Assembly (NCBI GenBank): GCA_029983575.1 | Contig: JASBZE010000051.1 | Coordinates: forward strand, 1 to 12,238 | Source: Peptostreptococcaceae bacterium | Lineage (GTDB): Bacteria > Bacillota > Clostridia > Peptostreptococcales > Peptostreptococcaceae | Length of the DNA stretch: 12,238 nt | Direction: 5' to 3' | Shown: positions 8,450-12,238 of the stretch, one piece after another | How positions within the stretch are numbered: position 1 is the first letter of the stretch | How the letters are laid out: each line of letters opens with the position of its first letter | The notes under the pieces: generated by a model | Database searches by the model: none | Seen by the model: only the letters and a program-made list of their open reading frames with translations | Told to the model about the DNA's origin: nothing | Program-made: the position numbers and the translations under genes

Positions 8450-9787
8450 TTATTTTTCGTAATATATACCTGTAAAGCATGATAGGCAGAAATCATCAAT
8501 TTTGCCATCAGCGGCTTCTTTCATCCCCTCTATAGTTATAAACTCTAAACTGTCACTACCAATATATTCATTCATCTCTTCAATTGTATGACTTGAAGCT
8601 ATTAGATTTTTTCTGTGAGGAGTATCTATACCGTAAATACATGGATGCATTACCGGTGGTGAAGTGATCCTTAGATGCACTTCTTTAGCTCCAGCTTTCT
8701 TAAGCTCTTTTACAAGCTGCTTTGAAGTAGTACCCCTAACTATGGAGTCATCTACTAAGATTATTGATTTTCCTTCTATTGCAGATCTAAGAGGGTTTAA
8801 CTTCATCTTTACAGCAAGTTCCCTTTCTTCTTGAGTCGGTTTTATAAATGTCCTTCCGACATATCTATTTTTAACTAGACCTTCAGCTACTTCAAGCTCT
8901 GTTTCATTTGCATATCCAATTGCACCAGCCCATCCTGAGTCTGGAACAGGAACTACGCAGTCTGCCTTAATCGTCTCGTGCTTAGCAAGCCAAGCCCCGC
9001 ATTTAATCCTAAAGTCATATGCGTTTAAACCGTCTAAAGTAGCGTCGTTTCTCGCAATATAAACGTGTTCGAATATACAACTCTGTTTTTGTGGCATAGT
9101 ATCAGAGTACATATGAGATTCCAGTTGGCCATCCTTAATGTAGATTATTTCTCCAGGCTCAACGTCTCTTATTACAGTACCACCAATTATCTCGATCGCT
9201 GAGTTTTCTGAAGCGACCATATATTGTCCGTCCTTTTCTCCTAATAGTAGAGATCTAAACCCGTATTTATCTCTAACAGCTAGCAGCTGATCGTCACTTA
9301 TTATAGCAAGAGAGTATGATCCCCTAATCAAGTCCATAGTCTTTTTAACTGCTTCTATGATACTTCCCCTATGGAACTTAGCGATCAAAAATAGGATGAT
9401 CTCAGCGTCGGAATTTGTTTGGAACATATATCCTTCATCTTCAAGTCTCTCCCTAAGCTCTTTTGAGTTAGTAAGAGCTCCGTTATCACAGACAGCAAGC
9501 TCTCTGCCTCTGTATCTTCCTACATACGGTTGGTTGTTAGCTATGTGGTTAGTATTTGCGCTAGAAGACCTAACGTGACCAATACCAATCTTTCCTGAAT
9601 ACTTCGCAAGTGTCTCCTCCTTAAATACCTCTCCAACAAGACCCTTATCTTTTCTGTAGTTTATCCTATCCCCCTCGAGTATTGCCATACCACAACTCTC
9701 TTGACCTCTATGTTGCATAGAATAAATACCATAATAAAGGTCCTTAACAATATCCTTGTTTGAATATATACCAAAAATTCCGCTCAT
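8450..9787 (-). CDS. purF: Amidophosphoribosyltransferase lacking the N-terminal catalytic Cys
   Basis: First committed step: PRPP plus an amino donor gives phosphoribosylamine. It has 445 residues with an N-terminal Ntn glutaminase domain (about 1-230) and a C-terminal phosphoribosyltransferase domain. Intact: QHRGQESCG (25-33), Arg73, Asn102-Gly103, Asp127, VPVPDSG (279-285), NRYVGRTFI, and the PRPP loop ILVDDSIVRGTT (343-354). Cys237, Cys383, Cys434 and Cys437 match the four [4Fe-4S] ligands of the Bacillus enzyme. Odd: the protein begins MSGIFG, so Ser (AGC) replaces the nucleophilic Cys that must become residue 1. GHVRYST is changed to GHVRSSS, and HNGNL to DNGAL. An in-frame TAG five codons upstream of the ATG rules out a Cys-containing propeptide. 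The start has AGAAGGAG six bases upstream. Ammonia-dependent activity is inferred, not shown. Confidence 0.93.
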   Translation of the reverse strand: MSGIFGIYSNKDIVKDLYYGIYSMQHRGQESCGMAILEGDRINYRKDKGLVGEVFKEETLAKYSGKIGIGHVRSSSANTNHIANNQPYVGRYRGRELAVCDNGALTNSKELRERLEDEGYMFQTNSDAEIILFLIAKFHRGSIIEAVKKTMDLIRGSYSLAIISDDQLLAVRDKYGFRSLLLGEKDGQYMVASENSAIEIIGGTVIRDVEPGEIIYIKDGQLESHMYSDTMPQKQSCIFEHVYIARNDATLDGLNAYDFRIKCGAWLAKHETIKADCVVPVPDSGWAGAIGYANETELEVAEGLVKNRYVGRTFIKPTQEERELAVKMKLNPLRSAIEGKSIILVDDSIVRGTTSKQLVKELKKAGAKEVHLRITSPPVMHPCIYGIDTPHRKNLIASSHTIEEMNEYIGSDSLEFITIEGMKEAADGKIDDFCLSCFTGIYYEK

Positions 9788-9851
9788 TAGTTTCTCCTTC
9801 TAATATTAATATACTGCGTTCATACGCATAACAAAATTCTTTTAATTATCC

Positions 9852-10325
9852 TTATCTAAATGTTTCGTCGTCTTTCAAAACAGCATCTGCCATTTCTTTT
9901 CTAAAATCACTTAACTTATCCCTTAATTCAGGATATTTAAGCGTCATAATATGTGCAGCCAATATAGCAGCATTATCTCCGTTGTCAATTGTAACAGTCG
10001 CTACTGGAATACCCTTAGGCATTTGAACTATAGATAAAAGTGAATCAAGTCCGTCCATAGTAGATGACTTAATAGGTAGACCGATAACAGGAGTCAAGGT
10101 TTGAGACGCTATAACTCCAGGTAGATGTGCAGCTTTACCAGCAGCTGCGATTATTACATCGACACTACCCTCAATAGATTCCAAATATTCCATAAGTTCT
10201 CTTGGTGTCCTATGTGCAGACAATACCCTCACGTCAACATCAACGCCAAATCCCTTTAGCAAATTAATTCCGCCTTCAAGTTTAGGCGCATCTGACTTAG
10301 ATCCCATAATAACAGCAACTTTCAT
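9852..10325 (-). CDS. purE: 5-(carboxyamino)imidazole ribonucleotide mutase, PurE
   Basis: Small 157-residue carboxylase/mutase acting between AIR and CAIR. Visible: GSKSD (8-12), SAHRT (36-40) with the catalytic-loop His38, AAHLPG (65-70), SLLSIVQMPKG (95-105) and NAAILAA (118-124). The AAHLPG and LLSIVQMP motifs place it with class I PurE, which normally isomerises N5-CAIR made by PurK. No purK is in the window, so either purK lies elsewhere or AIR is carboxylated without it. First gene of the operon: the ATG lies behind AAAGGAGAGG and about 50 bases after a predicted transcription start. A 64-base gap follows before purF; purC, the usual next gene in related operons, is missing there. Confidence 0.96.
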   Translation of the reverse strand: MKVAVIMGSKSDAPKLEGGINLLKGFGVDVDVRVLSAHRTPRELMEYLESIEGSVDVIIAAAGKAAHLPGVIASQTLTPVIGLPIKSSTMDGLDSLLSIVQMPKGIPVATVTIDNGDNAAILAAHIMTLKYPELRDKLSDFRKEMADAVLKDDETFR

Positions 10326-10362
10326 ATTACCTCTCCTTTACTATTTAAGATTTATAGAACTT

Positions 10363-10375
10363 AAACACGAACTAT
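10363..10375 (+). promoter_or_regulatory. PurR-box-like operator at the purE transcription start
   Basis: AAACACGAACTAT matches 11 of 13 positions of the Bacillus PurBox consensus (AWWWCCGAACWWT), including the whole CGAAC core. It sits immediately downstream of the predicted start point (about 10377), where a bound repressor would block transcription. It shares the ten bases AAACACGAAC with the box at 10478-10490. Identification rests on resemblance to the consensus and position; no regulator gene is in the window. Confidence 0.6.
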
Positions 10376-10383
10376 CTATATAA

Positions 10384-10412
10384 ATATTACATTAATATCC
10401 ATTATTTTTCAA
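10384..10412 (-). promoter_or_regulatory. Sigma-A promoter of the pur operon
   Basis: On the minus strand, TTGAAA (10412-10407) and TAATAT (10389-10384) are separated by exactly 17 bases. Nine consecutive As on the plus strand (10423-10431), with further AT-rich sequence, lie just upstream of the -35 and could act as an UP element or bend. The predicted start near 10377 gives a leader of about 50 bases, too short for a purine riboswitch aptamer, which agrees with protein-based control through the adjacent box. Confidence 0.7.
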
Positions 10413-10477
10413 GTCTTTATCGAAAAAAAAATAAATTTTATACTCTTTTGCGGTAAATTCTGCGATAAATAAAAGTA

Positions 10478-10490
10478 AAACACGAACATT
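10478..10490 (+). promoter_or_regulatory. Second PurR-box-like operator, upstream of the promoter
   Basis: AAACACGAACATT matches 11 of 13 positions of the PurBox consensus. It is a direct copy of the downstream box (ten shared bases), 115 bases away and roughly 100-113 bases upstream of the predicted start. In Bacillus the two boxes usually face each other about 16-17 bases apart; here no good inverted partner lies at that distance. A very degenerate inverted match (AATGTTTCATGTT, 10511-10523) occurs 20 bases away. Confidence 0.55.
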
Positions 10491-10506
10491 ATCATCATTT
10501 TTCAGG

Positions 10507-10535
10507 TGTTAATGTTTCATGTTGCACCATTAACA
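10507..10535. repeat. Inverted repeat, 8-bp arms
   Basis: TGTTAATG (10507-10514) and CATTAACA (10528-10535) are perfect reverse complements around 13 bases. Neither strand has a T-run after it, so it does not look like a terminator. It could be a weak RNA hairpin at the end of the transporter transcript or a protein-binding palindrome. No function can be assigned. Confidence 0.5.
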
Positions 10536-10577
10536 TAAACCAATTTCCATAATGGTAAACGTCTCTTAATCGCAACG

Positions 10578-10682
10578 TGTATATCCTAGAATTTATCCAT
10601 TCTACCATCACCGAGATATCTTAGAATTTACGCTAACTACCGTCACTGAGATATCTTAGAATTTACACTAACTACCATAACA
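10578..10682. repeat. Three tandem copies of a 35-bp unit at the transporter 3' end
   Basis: Units lie at 10578-10612, 10613-10647 and 10648-10682. By hand alignment the second and third agree at 31 of 35 positions, the first and second at 24 of 35. All share the core ATATC(C/T)TAGAATTTA. The 10648-10682 copy is coding for the last residues of the transporter, the middle copy contains its TGA stop, and the outer copy is noncoding. The period is not a multiple of three, so this is a DNA-level duplication and not a protein repeat. The gradient of divergence suggests successive slippage events. Confidence 0.85.
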
Positions 10683-11539
10683 GTAGACATTACCATCATA
10701 ACTATACCGAGTATCTTTATAATTGACCAAGGCTCACCAAATATCACCCATCCTATAATCTGAGAGAATATAAGCTCAGAAGTACTTATAATTCCGACTA
10801 TAGATAATTCAACTCCCTTTCTTATCCCTTCAGCGTAAAATACAAAGGCGAGGGCAGCTGGAAAAAATCCAAGACCTAGCATCAGCATAAGAGTTTTTAT
10901 ATTAGCTGCTAAAACTATAAGACGAGGCACATCGGCAATCGGAAAAATAAATACCGCCCCAAATAAAAAACTGTACAGAAGGAGAGTCGAACTAGGAACT
11001 TCCCCGAGAATCGGTTTAGAAAGAGTCGGCATAAGAGCAAATGCAACCGCCGACAATATACCCATCACTATCCCAACGGTACTGATTCCACGCAGGGAAA
11101 TCTTTCCTCCAGTAACCGCCAGATAAGCTCCAACTATAACTACGACCAATGAGATTACCTTAATCCTGCTCATCTTTTCTTTGTATATAATTTTAGATAA
11201 TACCGCCAAAAAAAATGGCTGAGTGTAAAGTGTTACAGCGGCTATCGACATACCTACCAATTCGATGGCCTTGAAATAAAAAACGTTAAACGCACAGTGA
11301 GTAAGTAAACCCACAAGGGCGAATATTACAAAGTGTTTAGGCTTAGCTTTAAGTGAACCCATATCTTTAAACACAGTATAAACGAGCAAAAAAATAAATC
11401 CTAGTATAAGCCTGGTAAATGCAATCTGTTGACTGGTTAAGCCACTAGCTAAAAGCAACTTTCCAAAAAGACCAAGGGTAGACCAAATCACCCCTGCCAT
11501 GAAAATAAATAAAAAACCTTGTTTAGTATCCTTAGACAT
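10643..11539 (-). CDS. EamA/DMT-superfamily transporter, ten helices
   Basis: Inner-membrane protein of 298 residues with two EamA-type five-helix halves. Hydrophobic segments lie at about 8-29, 37-57, 68-90, 95-116, 126-143, 151-171, 184-202, 208-234, 243-265 and 270-292. The first half opens with the typical GVIWSTLGLFGKLL (16-29) and has YFKAIELVGMSIAAV (88-102). The second half has the family end pattern TSELIFSQIIGWVIFGEP (253-270). The family exports or takes up many small metabolites and the substrate cannot be read from sequence. A nucleobase or nucleoside is only a guess from the pyr/pur setting. The ATG at 11539 has a G-rich site (GGGGGTTAGGAT) before it rather than the clean GGAG sites of its neighbours. 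It has its own promoter, lies after the pyrE terminator, and its 3' end lies in a tandem repeat. Confidence 0.88.
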   Translation of the reverse strand: MSKDTKQGFLFIFMAGVIWSTLGLFGKLLLASGLTSQQIAFTRLILGFIFLLVYTVFKDMGSLKAKPKHFVIFALVGLLTHCAFNVFYFKAIELVGMSIAAVTLYTQPFFLAVLSKIIYKEKMSRIKVISLVVVIVGAYLAVTGGKISLRGISTVGIVMGILSAVAFALMPTLSKPILGEVPSSTLLLYSFLFGAVFIFPIADVPRLIVLAANIKTLMLMLGLGFFPAALAFVFYAEGIRKGVELSIVGIISTSELIFSQIIGWVIFGEPWSIIKILGIVMMVMSTVMVVSVNSKISQ

Positions 11540-11562
11540 ATCCTAACCCCCAAAAATAAAAC

Positions 11563-11602
11563 ATCCCCTTAGATATTATTATAACCAATATCCTAAGGGG
11601 AT
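11563..11602 (-). terminator. Intrinsic terminator after pyrE
   Basis: Arms 11563-11577 and 11587-11602 pair over 15 base pairs with one bulged base, around a nine-base loop, with a GC-rich ATCCCC/GGGGAT base. In the minus transcript the stem is followed by GTTTTATTTTT. It starts 12 bases after the pyrE stop and separates pyrE from the transporter gene. The same DNA carries the promoter at 11578-11607. Confidence 0.88.
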
Positions 11603-11607
11603 TTCAA
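11578..11607 (-). promoter_or_regulatory. Candidate promoter of the transporter, inside the pyrE terminator
   Basis: On the minus strand TTGAAA (11607-11602) and a perfect TATAAT (11583-11578) are 18 bases apart. The -35 abuts the 5' arm of the pyrE terminator and the -10 lies in its loop. The start would fall near 11571, giving a leader of about 30 bases before the ATG at 11539. That RNA would contain only the 3' arm, so it would not be terminated by the hairpin. Confidence 0.5.
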
Positions 11608-11614
11608 CTAATGT

Positions 11615-12196
11615 TTATTTTTCTTCTTTAAATTCTCTACTTCCAGGCTTTACTAACTCTATCTTGCCTTCCTTACATATAGGACAATCGTCTTTATCAT
11701 ATACCTTTATGTCCAACTCAATAGCGCTATATATAGGAATATCAACGCTTCCGTTTGTCCTGTCGACTATACAAGCGATACCTATTACCTCTCCGCCTAA
11801 ATCTTCAAGAACCTTCTTCGTTTCCATAGAGGACTTTCCTGTAGTAACTACGTCCTCAGCTATTATTATCCTCTGCCCTTTTTTTACTTCAAAACCTCTT
11901 CTAAGTTCCATTACGTTGTTTTTTCTCTCAGTAAACACAGTTTCTTTGCCTAGCTGTCTACCTAGCTCATAAGACACGATAACTCCGCCCATCGCTGGAC
12001 CAACGATTAAATCTACGTCTAAATCCTTAATTTGATCTACAACCCCTGAGAGAATCTCCTCTGCAAAATGAGGGAACCTAAGTACCTTCGCACATTGAAC
12101 ATATCTGTTTGAATGCTTTCCTGAAGATAAAAGAAAATGACCCTCTAAAAGTGCCTCACTCTCTTTTAGTATTTCTATTACTCTGTTATCTGACAT
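11615..12196 (-). CDS. pyrE: Orotate phosphoribosyltransferase
   Basis: Joins orotate to PRPP, giving OMP in the pyrimidine pathway, and so competes with PurF for PRPP. It has 193 residues, type I phosphoribosyltransferase fold. SSGKHSNRYVQCAKVL (24-39) is the substrate hood, VGPAMGGVI (65-73) precedes the catalytic loop TERKNN (89-94), and IIAEDVVTTGKS (111-122) is the PRPP-binding motif. The C-terminal CPICKEG (171-177) and KPGSRE (183-188) are typical of the shorter PyrE branch found in Clostridia and Thermus-type bacteria rather than the E. coli branch. The ATG follows AAAGGAGAGG by six bases. The gene begins 14 bases after the stop of a probable pyrD fragment and ends at a terminator, so it appears to be the last gene of a pyr operon extending beyond the window. 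Confidence 0.96.
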   Translation of the reverse strand: MSDNRVIEILKESEALLEGHFLLSSGKHSNRYVQCAKVLRFPHFAEEILSGVVDQIKDLDVDLIVGPAMGGVIVSYELGRQLGKETVFTERKNNVMELRRGFEVKKGQRIIIAEDVVTTGKSSMETKKVLEDLGGEVIGIACIVDRTNGSVDIPIYSAIELDIKVYDKDDCPICKEGKIELVKPGSREFKEEK

Positions 12197-12210
12197 AATC
12201 TACCTCTCCT

Positions 12211-12238
12211 TTATATTATACCTCTAATTTCATCTAGG
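12211..12238 (-). CDS. C-terminal end of an upstream gene, probably pyrD (partial)
   Basis: Reading into the window edge on the minus strand, one frame gives the last residues LDEIRGII and a TAA stop at 12211-12213, right before the pyrE ribosome binding site. A short acidic DEI(R/I)G tail is common at the C-terminus of dihydroorotate dehydrogenase catalytic subunits, and pyrD is a frequent neighbour of pyrE. Only eight residues are visible, so both the coding call and the identity are tentative. Confidence 0.4.

Larger units (their letters stand above)
10326..10642. other. Intergenic control region ahead of the pur operon
   Basis: A 317-base stretch with no credible gene on either strand. 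From the operon side it holds the purE ribosome binding site, a PurR-type box, a sigma-A promoter with an A-tract upstream, a second PurR-type box, an inverted repeat, and two copies of a 35-base tandem repeat whose third copy lies inside the transporter gene. I found no hairpin followed by a T-run that would terminate the transporter transcript, so readthrough into purE is possible. The conserved core of the purine riboswitch was not found. Confidence 0.75.

Noticed and set aside
9788..9851. Internal promoter before purF
   Set aside because: Only poor hexamers (TTGTTA with TATTAA at 17 bases) are present, so there was not enough to call.
10423..10440. T-run on the minus strand as a transporter terminator
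   Set aside because: Nine Ts are present, but no stable GC-containing stem precedes them; it is better explained as an A-tract upstream of the pur promoter.
42..10580. GCAACGTG shared by the purL terminator loop (43-50) and the intergenic region (10572-10579)
   Set aside because: An eight-base match is expected by chance at this window size, and the flanks do not match.
10326..10642. Purine riboswitch ahead of the pur operon
   Set aside because: Looked on the minus strand for the conserved aptamer core (TATGG, TTTCTACC and GACTA-type junction segments) and did not find it. The predicted leader is only about 50 bases.

Overview
The window is AT-rich and reads as chromosomal DNA of a low-GC Gram-positive bacterium, probably an anaerobic member of the Clostridia. 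Reasons: strong purine-rich ribosome binding sites, one long colinear pur operon, a single-chain clostridial/streptococcal-type PurL, a [4Fe-4S]-ligand PurF and PurR-box-like operators. The genus cannot be fixed from the sequence. All genes lie on the minus strand, so transcription runs from high to low coordinates.

Layout in the direction of transcription. (1) 12238-11615: a probable last fragment of pyrD, then pyrE, closed by a hairpin terminator. (2) 11607-10643: a stand-alone ten-helix EamA/DMT-family transporter whose apparent promoter is built into the pyrE terminator hairpin. (3) 10642-10326: a 317-bp noncoding region with three 35-bp tandem repeats that begin inside the end of the transporter gene, an inverted repeat, two PurR-box-like sites and a good sigma-A promoter. 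(4) 10325-100: the operon purE-purF-purM-purN-purH-purD-purL. purM/purN and purN/purH overlap. A strong hairpin separates purH from purD. (5) 67-23: a strong terminator after purL.

The seven pur genes cover PRPP to phosphoribosylamine (PurF), GAR (PurD), FGAR (PurN), FGAM (PurL), AIR (PurM), the carboxylation/mutase step (PurE), and AICAR to IMP (PurH). purC, purB and purK are absent. The missing purC is notable because it usually sits between purE and purF in related operons. pyrE supplies the pyrimidine branch, which also consumes PRPP.

The most interesting observation is PurF. Its second codon is serine (AGC) where the family has the catalytic N-terminal cysteine of the glutaminase site, and neighbouring glutaminase motifs have also drifted. 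The PRPP-transferase half and all four iron-sulphur ligands look intact. This suggests an ammonia-dependent or otherwise rewired amidophosphoribosyltransferase inside an apparently functional operon. Other points are the two direct PurR-type boxes 115 bp apart, the promoter nested in a terminator, the purH-purD hairpin and the tandem repeat at the transporter's stop codon. I saw no CRISPR array, mobile element, tRNA, rRNA or riboswitch.
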